A stretch of DNA of 64,000 bases from contig NZ_MUXW01000002.1 of assembly GCF_002015085.1 (NCBI RefSeq), positions 12,759-76,758 on the forward strand, given 5' to 3'. The DNA is from Glaesserella parasuis (GTDB taxonomy: Bacteria > Pseudomonadota > Gammaproteobacteria > Enterobacterales > Pasteurellaceae). Under the pieces are notes generated by a model. The model did no database searches, was not told the DNA's origin, and worked only from the letters and a program-made list of their open reading frames with translations. The position numbers were made by a program, and so were the translations under genes. Positions 6,430 to 13,988 of this stretch are shown in pieces (position 1 is the first letter of the stretch; each line of letters begins with the position of its first letter).

Positions 6430-7844
6430 CGCTTGGCTTCCTGTTTCACTTCATAGCGACCACGCAATGTCGCCGTGGTTAGCCCTTCGGCAAACAGTTG
6501 TGCATATTCGCTAAAATCTAACTGGGGCAAAATATCATCTAAAATTTGTTGAGCTTCTTCTAAGCTCTCGGCGGTATCAAGTCTTGCTCTAACTTGAGCA
6601 ATATTAGCGTTTAATGAATGCTGAGAAAGTTCACCCATTTGGCTGACAATCCGATCCATTTCTGTTTCGTGATGGTGATGTTCTGCAAAATTTACCGTCG
6701 AACTCACCGCTTGTAGCTCAATATCACCATCTTCAAAGCCATATTCACGCATAAAGTATTGCTTCGTAAACCGCACACCCATTCGGTGTAGCTTCTCATC
6801 ACGCTCAACTTGCTCGGTATTTATGCTTTCTTGCTCAAAAAACTCAAATGTAGGCAACTGCTCGACATTGAAGTTATAGTGACAAATCCATTGCAACAAC
6901 TGATTGAAGGTTGCTTCAATCATCGCTTGGTCGTCTGCACGGATACTCTCTAACACTTCAAGCCCTGCGGTAGCCGATGCACGATTACTTTCTTGCTCTG
7001 TCGTTTGGTTTTGCCCCAATAACGCAATATTGATTTCACCTTTACAGAACGCTAAGAACTTCTCGTAACTGTCGCTAGAAGCCCCTTTACCTGCGGACTC
7101 CACAATTTCCACACTGGCATCATCAGGGATAACTGCAATGGCTGTCCCTATCATTGCTTCTAGGCTATCAGCCAAACGATCTTTTTCAGGCTCTGATGTC
7201 GTGCGTGGATGTTTACCAATAAGCCACGGCGAGCCGTATTTTTCGGTAAACTCTAACCAATATTTAAAACCGCCTTTCTTAAAGGTTGCCGCCCAAAAGC
7301 ACAGCGATAAATCACCTAAGCCGTATGGGTTGTCTTGGGTCGCTTCTTGTGTCGTTAAAAGGAATTTATGCTCAGACAATAATTCACCCTCAATCCAATG
7401 CTCCTTGGTACGAAAGCGAAGCTGATTGTCTTCATCAAACACAAACCATTCTGGCTTTTTACCAATAATTTCGGCTGGCACAATCAAACCATCACGCTCC
7501 GCCCAAATTACTTCAGAAATTTGATAGCCAAACAGAGAAGCGTTTAGCATGTCGGTGATGATGTTATTTAATGGCAAGCGGTTAAATACTTGATAAAGTT
7601 GCTCATCAACTTTTTCATTATTCGTGGTCGTAATTCGCCACTCTAAGCCTTTGATTGCCGCCTTTCTGCGACGGACACCTGAACGAACTTGCCCATCTGA
7701 TAGTAATTCACGATAAACAGCAATGTCTTTTCCCATTTTTTTGAGAATAGGATCAGGGTTCGGCAGATGATACCCCGTTGCCCAATGGTCAAAACTTCTT
7801 GCACGAGTGGCAATTTCGCTGATTAAATCTTTTTTATTTTTCAT
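6426..7844 (-). CDS. Mu gp29-like portal protein (DUF935 family)
   Basis: 472 residues, normal for the DUF935 portal family of Mu-like phages. These proteins form the dodecameric portal at the head vertex through which DNA is packaged. Typical segments are 'DPILKKMGKDIAVYRELLSDG' (split, residues about 31-51), 'VRSGVRRRKAAIKGLEW', and the central 'EFTEKYGSPWLIGKH'. A His-rich patch (FAEHHHHETEMD) sits before the C-terminal helical region. It is flanked by the terminase large subunit (4 bp away) and gpF (4-bp overlap), the invariant Mu order. Confidence 0.88.
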   Translation of the reverse strand: MKNKKDLISEIATRARSFDHWATGYHLPNPDPILKKMGKDIAVYRELLSDGQVRSGVRRRKAAIKGLEWRITTTNNEKVDEQLYQVFNRLPLNNIITDMLNASLFGYQISEVIWAERDGLIVPAEIIGKKPEWFVFDEDNQLRFRTKEHWIEGELLSEHKFLLTTQEATQDNPYGLGDLSLCFWAATFKKGGFKYWLEFTEKYGSPWLIGKHPRTTSEPEKDRLADSLEAMIGTAIAVIPDDASVEIVESAGKGASSDSYEKFLAFCKGEINIALLGQNQTTEQESNRASATAGLEVLESIRADDQAMIEATFNQLLQWICHYNFNVEQLPTFEFFEQESINTEQVERDEKLHRMGVRFTKQYFMREYGFEDGDIELQAVSSTVNFAEHHHHETEMDRIVSQMGELSQHSLNANIAQVRARLDTAESLEEAQQILDDILPQLDFSEYAQLFAEGLTTATLRGRYEVKQEAKR

Positions 7845-7847
7845 ATC

Positions 7848-9158
7848 CTAATAACCTTCAGAAAGTTGCTGGCTACGACGTGGTTTGCGTGCTAGTGGTG
7901 CAACAGGTTGCTTCACATCAGATGCCGCATACAATGCTAAGAAACACGCCCAAGTTCTATCTGCGTGACCTTGACTATCTCGTTCTGCAACAAAGCGTGG
8001 CTGACCATTTGCTCCAGTCACCTTTTTGAGCTTATGCAAATCTTCTCGTAATGCTTTATCTCCCTGTGGAATGCGTAGTCGTTTATCTTCAAATACTTCT
8101 TTGCCAAGGGTAGCAAGCATCATTTTATTCGTTTGGGTGAAAATAACCCCTTCAACTCGGTATTCACCGAAACGGCGTTTAGCATCTTCTACGGGTTTCT
8201 CCCCTAAGCCTGTTTGGTCAATACAACAACGCAATACACGATATTCTGCAAATACTCGGTCAAGCTCAGCATCTTGTGTTGCAAAACTCGCTCGTTTTAA
8301 AGCGGTGATTTCTCTTGTCCAGAATACATCACCTACTAGTTCAATAACCCAAATAATAAATAGGTCATTTCGCACCCCAATATCAACGCCGACAAAACAC
8401 GGATTACCTGTATAGTGGAATGGCAATCCTGCGTGCGAATGCTCAACACCATCAATCAAATCATAAGAGAGCCAACTACTTGCTTCATCTAACCATTTCA
8501 ACTCAAACTCTTGAGCCCACGCATCTTCATCATTTAAGCCCACTCTTAACTGTTCTACATTGCGAGGTAAACCATCTGCAACAGCCTGATAAATATCAAC
8601 TGAGTGGCGTGACCATTCATTATTATTTAAGTCAGTCATCAACTCGTAGAACTTGTTACCTTTACCATTTGGGGTAGAAACAACTCGTAATTTCCAACCA
8701 GCAGAAATCACAGGGAATAAGGCTTTCCAAATTTCACGGCTATCTTGGTGGAATGCAAACTCATCTAAGAACACATTGGCTGAGAAACCACGAGCCGTGT
8801 CAGGATTGGCAGGTAATGCAGTGATTTTTGAACCATTAGGGAAGATCACTTCTAAGGCATTAATCGTAGTGTCTTCTTTAAAAGGCACTTCCAATACTTC
8901 GCAAACAATCCCCATTGCTTCAAGATGGCGTTTTACTCCTTCATTCATTGCTTCTTTCGCTTGGCGTTCTCCACGAGAAAGGATTACCCAGCGAGTACGT
9001 TCGCCGTTGGCTTCTGCTTCTAAGCAATCCAGTACAATTTCAAGGGTAGTGGTAAATGTTTTACCTGTTTGACGAGCAAACATTGCTACTTTGAAACGGC
9101 TTTTATCGTTTAACCATCGCTTTTGATAGTCATAGAGAACGGTGTTATTCAATGCCAT
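7848..9158 (-). CDS. Terminase large subunit (Mu gp28 type)
   Basis: 436 residues. The ATPase domain has a Walker A-like 'ARQTGKT' at residues 28-34 and a Walker B-like 'VFLDEFAFH'. The C-terminal half begins 'FVGVDIGVRNDLFIIW', the RNase-H-fold nuclease of terminases with its first acidic residue. It cuts and pumps phage DNA into the head through the portal. It overlaps the small-terminase gene by 14 bp. Somewhat shorter than Mu gp28 as I recall it, but both domains are present. Confidence 0.87.
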   Translation of the reverse strand: MALNNTVLYDYQKRWLNDKSRFKVAMFARQTGKTFTTTLEIVLDCLEAEANGERTRWVILSRGERQAKEAMNEGVKRHLEAMGIVCEVLEVPFKEDTTINALEVIFPNGSKITALPANPDTARGFSANVFLDEFAFHQDSREIWKALFPVISAGWKLRVVSTPNGKGNKFYELMTDLNNNEWSRHSVDIYQAVADGLPRNVEQLRVGLNDEDAWAQEFELKWLDEASSWLSYDLIDGVEHSHAGLPFHYTGNPCFVGVDIGVRNDLFIIWVIELVGDVFWTREITALKRASFATQDAELDRVFAEYRVLRCCIDQTGLGEKPVEDAKRRFGEYRVEGVIFTQTNKMMLATLGKEVFEDKRLRIPQGDKALREDLHKLKKVTGANGQPRFVAERDSQGHADRTWACFLALYAASDVKQPVAPLARKPRRSQQLSEGY

Positions 9159-9717
9159 AAACTGCTTTTACCATTTTTGTCACATCTTCAAGGGATAGTC
9201 CTGCTTGTGTACCACTTTCTTCTACGGCTTTAGCAGCTTGTTCAATCACTTCCTTGCGGATTTTACGTTCACGCTCATAGCTTAAACTTTCCGCTTGCTC
9301 CAAACGTTGTAATGCTGACGATAACAATGCTAAATCTTTCGGCTCAATACCACCTTCTTGTTCACCCAATCTAATGGACGTTTCAAAGGCAATATTCTTC
9401 ACCATTTCCATCACGATTTTCCCAATGTCAGACTGCGGAGCTTCACCAAATTGTTTCGTCCAAATTTCTGCCACTTCTCGTGCATTACGGATTTTACTTG
9501 CCATTTTTTCCATACGATTGGCATAGCGATTTAGCCCTGTTTTACTTAAACAATAGCTTTCATCAAGCCCACAATCACGGATCAGATCGTTAATTTCTTC
9601 TAGAATTTGCGTTTGTGAATATTGCTTATCACGCAACATCATTGCCAGTTGGGTTTTGATGTTCGGCGGTAATAAATCCACTTTACTTGCACGTCCACGG
9701 GTCGTTTTCTCATTCAT
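9145..9717 (-). CDS. Terminase small subunit-like protein (Mu gp27 type, DUF3486)
   Basis: 190 residues, helical. It opens with 'RGRASKVDLLPPNIKTQL' and continues 'SQTQILEEINDLIRDCGL', a helix-turn-helix-like DNA-recognition part typical of DUF3486 proteins immediately upstream of the Mu-type large terminase. The C-terminal half is coiled coil (ALQRLEQAESLSYERERK). The expected role is recognition of the phage end for packaging together with gp28. The assignment fits both sequence style and order. Confidence 0.8.
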   Translation of the reverse strand: MNEKTTRGRASKVDLLPPNIKTQLAMMLRDKQYSQTQILEEINDLIRDCGLDESYCLSKTGLNRYANRMEKMASKIRNAREVAEIWTKQFGEAPQSDIGKIVMEMVKNIAFETSIRLGEQEGGIEPKDLALLSSALQRLEQAESLSYERERKIRKEVIEQAAKAVEESGTQAGLSLEDVTKMVKAVYGIE

Positions 9718-9750
9718 TTAAACGCTCCTTAAATATCCTTTAAAAACCGT

Positions 9751-10041
9751 TTAAACCTTAGGTCTTGGGCGTTTTACCCCTTCAACCGTCACTCGACCTT
9801 GAGCCACATCTAACCCACGTTGCGTAATGCTGGCAACCATATAGCCATCTTTTAAACGCTCAAGCTGAATAAGCCCTTGCTCTTCTAACCATACAAGGTG
9901 ATTACGCACAAGATCACGGCTAATATCGTGACCATATAAATCAAGGCAATCACTTAAAATAGACTCGTTGGCATCATAGCCAGCTTCGGCAAGAGAACGT
10001 AAAATCACTAAGCGTTGATCTTTAGTTAAAATTGTCTGCAT
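9751..10041 (-). CDS. Small winged-helix protein (Mu gp26-like position)
   Basis: 96 residues. 'LVILRSLAEAGYDANESILSDCLDLYG' (in parts) and 'VRNHLVWLEEQGLIQLERL' form a winged-helix layout like ArsR-type folds. Proteins of this kind occupy the slot between the DUF2730 protein and the small terminase in FluMu-like phages. Function is unknown; DNA binding connected to packaging or late control is inference. Confidence 0.65.
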   Translation of the reverse strand: MQTILTKDQRLVILRSLAEAGYDANESILSDCLDLYGHDISRDLVRNHLVWLEEQGLIQLERLKDGYMVASITQRGLDVAQGRVTVEGVKRPRPKV

Positions 10042-10044
10042 ACA

Positions 10045-10374
10045 TCATTCCTTTAATACTTTAGCTTCAAGTAATAAGCCGACTTGGTGATTTATTGAAG
10101 TCATTTTTGCGTTGGCAGTTTGTGTTTCCCCTCGCACTTCCGTCATTAAAATTTCAAGTCTTGCGACATCTTGAGCGGTGGGTAAGTTATCCACTTTTGT
10201 TTCAAGCTGAGTTAAACGTCGGTCATAGTGTTCAACATTTTCAGCAAGGGTATTCACATCGGATTTTTTGGCATACTTACTATCCATTTTTAGCCAAAAT
10301 CCAGCCCCAACTAAACCAATAACAGTAGAAATCAAGGCGAAATGTTGGCGTAAGAAATCCAGAATCTCTGTCAT
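10045..10374 (-). CDS. DUF2730-type phage protein (Mu gp25-like)
   Basis: 109 residues: one N-terminal membrane helix (residues about 10-30, 'HFALISTVIGLVGAGFWL'), then a coiled coil with 'VEHYDRRLTQLETKVDNLP'. This pattern and gene position match the DUF2730 family of Mu-like phages. The start overlaps the end of the o-spanin by 4 bp. The role is not known; the membrane-plus-coiled-coil design next to the lysis genes suggests involvement in lysis or envelope interaction. Confidence 0.68.
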   Translation of the reverse strand: MTEILDFLRQHFALISTVIGLVGAGFWLKMDSKYAKKSDVNTLAENVEHYDRRLTQLETKVDNLPTAQDVARLEILMTEVRGETQTANAKMTSINHQVGLLLEAKVLKE

Positions 10375-10589
10375 TTAGACTGCTCCTTACAGACTTCTTC
10401 ATAGGTCAGATTGTGTGCTAGTACTTGGCGTTTCGTTTCCGTCGTATCCTGACGGCTTGGGTAAATCAGCCCGAATGCCGTGCAACCTGTCGTCGTCACG
10501 GAAGTAGTTGTGTGCGTGCAACTGCTCATCAACGGTATCAGGGCTAACACGCTGAACATTTTCACGATGCGTTTGTTGAATTTTTGCAT
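10371..10589 (-). CDS. Outer-membrane spanin lipoprotein (Rz1-like), nested in Rz
   Basis: 72 residues from the ATG at 10589. It has a basic start, a hydrophobic stretch 'FSVLALIPLMSSC' with a lipobox-like cysteine, then a short Thr-rich mature part. It lies almost wholly inside the i-spanin gene in a different reading frame, the arrangement seen for Rz/Rz1 pairs. The longer open frame begins at 10715, but the lipoprotein signal fixes the start near 10589 (or 10559). With the i-spanin it would fuse inner and outer membranes in the last step of lysis. Confidence 0.72.
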   Translation of the reverse strand: MQKFNKRIVKMFSVLALIPLMSSCTHTTTSVTTTGCTAFGLIYPSRQDTTETKRQVLAHNLTYEEVCKEQSK

Positions 10590-10752
10590 TTTGTACCTCT
10601 GCATTTTTTTGCTGAATTTCGACCGCTTGTTGTTGGTTTTCTGCTTGTAGCTTCCGATTACGCTCTGCCAAGCGTTCTGCTTTGAGCCAAAGCCAAAACA
10701 AAACACAAGCAGCAAGAAATAACACTACGGTCACAATTTTTACTGTCATCAT
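10399..10752 (-). CDS. Inner-membrane spanin (Rz-like; DUF2681 type)
   Basis: 117 residues: an N-terminal signal-anchor (IVTVVLFLAACVLFWLWL, residues about 6-23) followed by a periplasmic coiled coil (AERLAERNRKLQAENQQQAV and on). This is the classic i-spanin layout. It starts at ATG 10752, overlapping the stop of the holin-like gene, and the o-spanin is nested in its 3' part. This strengthens both calls. A second ATG at 10749 is equally possible. Confidence 0.77.
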   Translation of the reverse strand: MMTVKIVTVVLFLAACVLFWLWLKAERLAERNRKLQAENQQQAVEIQQKNAEVQNAKIQQTHRENVQRVSPDTVDEQLHAHNYFRDDDRLHGIRADLPKPSGYDGNETPSTSTQSDL

Positions 10753-10982
10753 TCAAACTCTCCTTGTCGCTTGCTACTCAAGGCATTAGCAAAACCTTTT
10801 GTAGCCACTTGACCACCGCAGAACACCGCAAAGGTCATAAATAATTCAGGCACATAACTGCGATCTAAATAGACGCAATAAGCCAAAATCGCTGACATCA
10901 ATAACGCCCCGAAAAACTGGATAAATCCCGTGGTCGAAAGGCGACCGTCTGAATTAGTAAAGAGTTCTGCAAATTTAGCCAT
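10749..10982 (-). CDS. Holin-like small membrane protein (DUF2644 type)
   Basis: 77 residues from ATG 10982. It has two hydrophobic helices: 'GFIQFFGALLMSAILAYCVYL' in two parts (about 18-38) and 'ELFMTFAVFCGGQVATKGF'. It sits between amidase and spanins, where Pasteurellaceae Mu-like phages carry a DUF2644 protein. A holin role (timed membrane permeabilisation) is inferred from topology and place. I chose 10982 rather than 10994 because the upstream micro-ORF ends in TAATG there, coupling the two. Confidence 0.65.
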   Translation of the reverse strand: MAKFAELFTNSDGRLSTTGFIQFFGALLMSAILAYCVYLDRSYVPELFMTFAVFCGGQVATKGFANALSSKRQGEFE

Positions 10983-11083
10983 TACCAATACCACCCACGT
11001 TCTAATAAAATCACTTCAGCGGTAGTGTAACGACCGCCATTTTTTGCACGACTGCGTTTAGCGTTGTTGCTGAGTTTTTTCAT
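10982..11083 (-). CDS. 33-residue basic micro-protein in the lysis cassette
   Basis: Frame MKKLSNNAKRSRAKNGGRY... ends in WYW and a TAA stop. Its ATG overlaps the amidase stop (ATGA) and its stop overlaps the holin-like start (TAATG). It therefore fills the gap between these two genes exactly, which is hard to explain unless it is translated. It is strongly basic at the N-terminus, with an aromatic C-terminal tail. No function is recognised. Confidence 0.55.
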   Translation of the reverse strand: MKKLSNNAKRSRAKNGGRYTTAEVILLERGWYW

Positions 11084-11631
11084 TCTTCCCCCTTAAATAA
11101 ATGATCCACGTTCACAATTTCTTCGCTATCCAACCAGCTCCAAACATCAAAGCACGGGCAATCTTTTAACCATTCATTTTTGGTAATCTTGCCGTCTCCG
11201 TTGAGATCAGGGCTTAAATCACGATGTCCGCAAATGCGAGCGTTGGGATGTTTCGCTTCTAATTGGCGTAATAATTTATGCAGTGCCTGCCATTGTTTTT
11301 CGGTATATTTGCCGTGATTTTTACCGTTTGCGGTAATACCACCGACTAAGCAAATGCCGACGGAGCGGAAATTATGTCCTTTGACGTGAGCTCCGAATTC
11401 GCCGACTTGACGACCGGTTTCCACCGTGCCATCGGTATCAATTACGAAGTGATAACCAATGTGAGCAAGATGAGGATTAAAGGATTTCATCGCTGATGAT
11501 GGACGTTTAAAACCACGCTGTTTATGCCAACTGTCAATGGTTTGTGCGGCAGTTTTGCCATTTTGTTTAAGGGATTTACCGTTGCGTGTTGCGGAGCAGT
11601 GCACAACGATTTTGTGGATAGGTAATGACAT
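11080..11631 (-). CDS. Endolysin: N-acetylmuramoyl-L-alanine amidase (Amidase_2)
   Basis: 183 residues. Zinc-ligand candidates are His11 in 'IHKIVVHCSAT', His136 in 'CGHRDLSPD' and a Cys in 'DCPC' (158-161). Together with 'GYHFVIDTDGTVETGR' they match the T7-lysozyme-like amidase fold that cuts peptidoglycan stem peptides. Between His136 and the Cys lies 'DLNGDGKITKNE' (142-153), a textbook EF-hand calcium loop. There is no signal peptide, so export would need the holin. It starts the compact lysis cassette amidase / micro-ORF / holin / Rz / Rz1. Confidence 0.86.
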   Translation of the reverse strand: MSLPIHKIVVHCSATRNGKSLKQNGKTAAQTIDSWHKQRGFKRPSSAMKSFNPHLAHIGYHFVIDTDGTVETGRQVGEFGAHVKGHNFRSVGICLVGGITANGKNHGKYTEKQWQALHKLLRQLEAKHPNARICGHRDLSPDLNGDGKITKNEWLKDCPCFDVWSWLDSEEIVNVDHLFKGEE

Positions 11632-11713
11632 AAAAAACTCCGTTGTAAAGGTTTAACTTCACAACGGAGTTTAGGGGATTAAGAGAGAAAGTGATTTTAA
11701 ACTGGTTTAAGGA

Positions 11714-12769
11714 TTATTTAGTCGATTTGTGTAAAACAGCCTTAATGACGACAACATCATAAATTGTGCCATTGGCAACTTTCTGTTTCGCATTAATATC
11801 TAATGCGACAGGGCGTTTTTCAAAGGTTGCGGTTTCAATGGCTTTTTTGTATTGGCTTTGGAAAGTGTTGTCTTGCACTTCTGCAATTAATTCCTGACCG
11901 CTTGCTTCATTACGAATGCTAACTTTGAAGCCTGTATCTAATTCTGTATTGACATTTAAAATACGATACATTCCATCGAGGCGAATTTCTTCAAATTCAC
12001 GTGCAGGCGACAGACGTTGTTTTTTCGCCAACTCTTTTGCTTGTTCGCCAGTGACTTCAACGCCTTGGATATTGATTTTTTCCGCATCACTGGCTTGTTT
12101 AAAGAATTCTCGCTTAGTTTCTTTCGCTTCAATCGCAATTTCTTCCAGCTCAGGTTTTTGTTCGACCAGTTGGCGAATAAGTTCACGGTTTTCTTTTTGA
12201 TGCTCAGCCAAAACGTCTAATGTTTTTTCATTAAGTTCTACTAGTTTTGCTGTCGTATCTGACTGAGCCTGAGCTTCTCGTTCTGCTTGTTTATCGTCGA
12301 GAAACATTTTATAAGCATCTGTACCAAAATAACACAGAAGCCCAAACAACAATGTGATCATCAAATGCTTACTAGTCATCTTTGAAATCAACCCTGTTAA
12401 AACATTTCCCCAATCAATGTTTTCTCCATCAAACTTAGACGAACCTTGACTAACTTTAATAATGAGTTCTAAGTCTTTCTTTTCATCATCACTTAAACGA
12501 TGTTTACTATCAGCGTAAACTGCTAACGCATAGGCTTTATATAAACCATCTTGCAATTTCAAGAAAGCCTTCATAATTGAAGGTGTAATTGTGGACTGAT
12601 ATTTTTCGCCTGTCAATTTTACTTGAACTTTTGGCCACCCTTCAAATTGCACGTGTAACTTAGACACATCATTGCCAAGTTCAGTTTCATAGATTTGGCG
12701 CAAAAAATCATAAGCATCTTGTTCATTACGAATAATGATATTTTGTAATTCTGATTGTTGTTCTGTCAT
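11714..12769 (-). CDS. Unknown phage-borne membrane protein with coiled coil
   Basis: 351 residues, not recognised. The N-terminal ~135 residues look like a soluble cytoplasmic domain (QDAYDFLRQIYETELG, VQFEGWPKVQVKLTG). One transmembrane helix follows (residues about 134-152, 'HLMITLLFGLLCYFGTDAY'), then a long Glu/Lys coiled coil (about 155-245), then a small C-terminal beta-rich domain (residues about 258-350). A good ribosome site (GAGGG) precedes the ATG. It stands between the repressor side and the lysis genes, a region where temperate phages often carry lysogeny-expressed cargo. An immunity or exclusion role is possible, but nothing in the sequence proves it. Confidence 0.55.
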   Translation of the reverse strand: MTEQQSELQNIIIRNEQDAYDFLRQIYETELGNDVSKLHVQFEGWPKVQVKLTGEKYQSTITPSIMKAFLKLQDGLYKAYALAVYADSKHRLSDDEKKDLELIIKVSQGSSKFDGENIDWGNVLTGLISKMTSKHLMITLLFGLLCYFGTDAYKMFLDDKQAEREAQAQSDTTAKLVELNEKTLDVLAEHQKENRELIRQLVEQKPELEEIAIEAKETKREFFKQASDAEKINIQGVEVTGEQAKELAKKQRLSPAREFEEIRLDGMYRILNVNTELDTGFKVSIRNEASGQELIAEVQDNTFQSQYKKAIETATFEKRPVALDINAKQKVANGTIYDVVVIKAVLHKSTK

Positions 12770-12788
12770 TTCATTCCCTCAGGTTAAT

Positions 12789-13004
12789 TTATCCATTCTT
12801 TTTCTTCTTCCCACCGCACAAACTCTCACAAGGTATGCCGTCTTTATCGCGGTCGAGGCTACTGACACCACATTGGGTGAGGTGGAAACGAGCTTCTTCA
12901 CAGCTGTCCATTTGGCTACAGGTACGTTTGCTACAAGTAAATGTTTGAGCAAAGGCAAAGGTGGCAACGCCTGCCACCAATAATGTAATAAGGAGCTTTT
13001 TCAT
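12789..13004 (-). CDS. Small exported excalibur-type calcium-binding domain protein
   Basis: 71 residues from ATG 13004. A signal peptide (MKKLLITLLVAGVATFAFA) is followed by a cysteine-rich mature part with 'CSQMDSCEEARFHLTQCG' and the ending 'DRDKDGIPCESLC'. That ending is the excalibur signature: a DxDxDG calcium loop next to paired cysteines. Six cysteines are available for disulfides in the periplasm. The longer frame from 13025 merely adds seven residues ahead of the signal peptide. Probable lysogenic-conversion cargo; the function of such single-domain proteins is unclear. Confidence 0.7.
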   Translation of the reverse strand: MKKLLITLLVAGVATFAFAQTFTCSKRTCSQMDSCEEARFHLTQCGVSSLDRDKDGIPCESLCGGKKKKNG

Positions 13005-13014
13005 AGATTGATCC

Positions 13015-13104
13015 CTATTCAGCAAACCCAGCAGATGACATTACACCGGTATAAGAACTTATGCTGACAGAGTATTTTTTACCGTTGAAAATGAATTCTT
13101 GCAT
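13015..13104 (-). CDS. 29-residue micro-ORF upstream of the excalibur gene
   Basis: Frame MQEFIFNGKKYSVSISSYTG... ends at TAG 13015-13017. It has a strong ribosome site (AGGAGAATACT before the ATG), better than many nearby genes, and lies 10 bp after the lipoprotein stop and 10 bp before the excalibur start. The spacing suggests an operon member or a translated leader. No family is recognised. Confidence 0.4.
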   Translation of the reverse strand: MQEFIFNGKKYSVSISSYTGVMSSAGFAE

Positions 13105-13113
13105 AGTATTCTC

Positions 13114-13512
13114 CTAAAATTTAGCAAGGGCTTTTTCTAATTTTTTAGCAGTTTCGGGTGTCATTTTTTCGTTAAGTTGTAGCACGACCAAACCTTTTGG
13201 CGATTGGTAGTAATATGAACCACCGAATGCTTTTAAAGCATCAAAATAGACATAAAGTGGATCGCATAATTTTTTCTCATCACAAATAAACACTTGACCG
13301 CCCTTTGGTGCTATCTCAGGTGTTGAAAAGGCAAAACGTACAGCATAGCTATTTGGCAGTGGTGATTTAGTATCACGTTCTAGTGTTCTAACATCATTAA
13401 TTTCTACTCCCGTAGATTTTAATTCTGCAACTACAGTTTCTCGTGTTGGTTTTTCATCTCCACAAGCAACTAATGCGAATACAGATAATGTAAGTGCAAG
13501 TAATTTTTTCAT
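13114..13512 (-). CDS. Small phage-borne lipoprotein
   Basis: 132 residues from ATG 13512. It has a clear lipoprotein signal (KKLLALTLSVFALVACGDE, with the lipobox LVAC). The mature part contains 'AELKSTGVEINDVRTLERD' and 'IAPKGGQVFICDEKKLCDPL', where two cysteines could pair. The frame extends to 13545, but the GAAGGAAACC ribosome site and the signal sequence point to 13512. Possible lysogeny-expressed surface or periplasmic factor; function unknown. Confidence 0.6.
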   Translation of the reverse strand: MKKLLALTLSVFALVACGDEKPTRETVVAELKSTGVEINDVRTLERDTKSPLPNSYAVRFAFSTPEIAPKGGQVFICDEKKLCDPLYVYFDALKAFGGSYYYQSPKGLVVLQLNEKMTPETAKKLEKALAKF

Positions 13513-13545
13513 TTTGGTTTCCTTCTGTTGTGTTAATAAAATCAT

Positions 13546-13890
13546 CTACGCTGCTTGACGAGCCGTAAGTGCCGCCGTCGCCGCCAAGGCTTTTGCGGTT
13601 TTCTCTATGGCTTCTTTGCCTTGTTCGTTGCTTTCTCGGTAGTCTTCAAGGAGTGCATTTTCTGTTTCGGTTAAAGGTATTGTTCTAACGCCTGAAAATA
13701 AATACCCAATATCTACACCAATCTCAGCCAATGAGAACAAAACTTCACTTCCTGCCAAAGCTATACCTCGTTCGTATTTACCCCACATTTCACGAGAAAC
13801 GTTGCATTTACTAGCTATTTCAGCCTGTGTCAGCCCTAAACGGGTTCGTTCATTTTTTAATCGAACAGACAAAAGAGAACTATTATTCAC
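13546..13890 (-). CDS. Prophage repressor, XRE/Cro-CI type helix-turn-helix protein
   Basis: 114 residues. The N-terminal HTH is 'RLGLTQAEIASKCNVSREMWGKYERG' (in two parts, residues about 17-42), a standard XRE domain. The C-terminal part is helical and Ala-rich, suited to oligomerisation. No peptidase (LexA-like) domain is present. It is transcribed away from the Ner-like gene across a 98-bp region carrying two perfect palindromes, the expected layout of a lysogeny switch. It most likely represses the early promoter facing right. Confidence 0.78.
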   Translation of the reverse strand: MNNSSLLSVRLKNERTRLGLTQAEIASKCNVSREMWGKYERGIALAGSEVLFSLAEIGVDIGYLFSGVRTIPLTETENALLEDYRESNEQGKEAIEKTAKALAATAALTARQAA

Positions 13891-13899
13891 AATTTACCC

Positions 13900-13961
13900 T
13901 TGACTTTGAGAACTTAAGTTCTCATAATGTAGTTAAAAGATTGATTAAAGATTTAATCAAT
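13900..13961 (+). promoter_or_regulatory. Early promoter and two palindromic operators of the phage switch
   Basis: TTGACT (13900-13905) and CATAAT (13923-13928) are spaced 17 bp and point to the early genes. The perfect 16-bp palindrome GAGAACTTAAGTTCTC (13908-13923) fills the spacer. A second inverted repeat, ATTGATTAAA / TTTAATCAAT with a 2-bp centre (13940-13961), covers the start region. Two different palindromes suggest two different regulators, such as the repressor and the Ner-like protein. Confidence 0.65.
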
Positions 13962-13988
13962 TATAACGCAACAAGGAGCATAAAACCA

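Noticed and set aside
10371..10715. 114-residue protein in the spanin region
   Set aside because: The first 42 residues are the shadow frame of Rz; the lipoprotein signal sets the start at about 10589.
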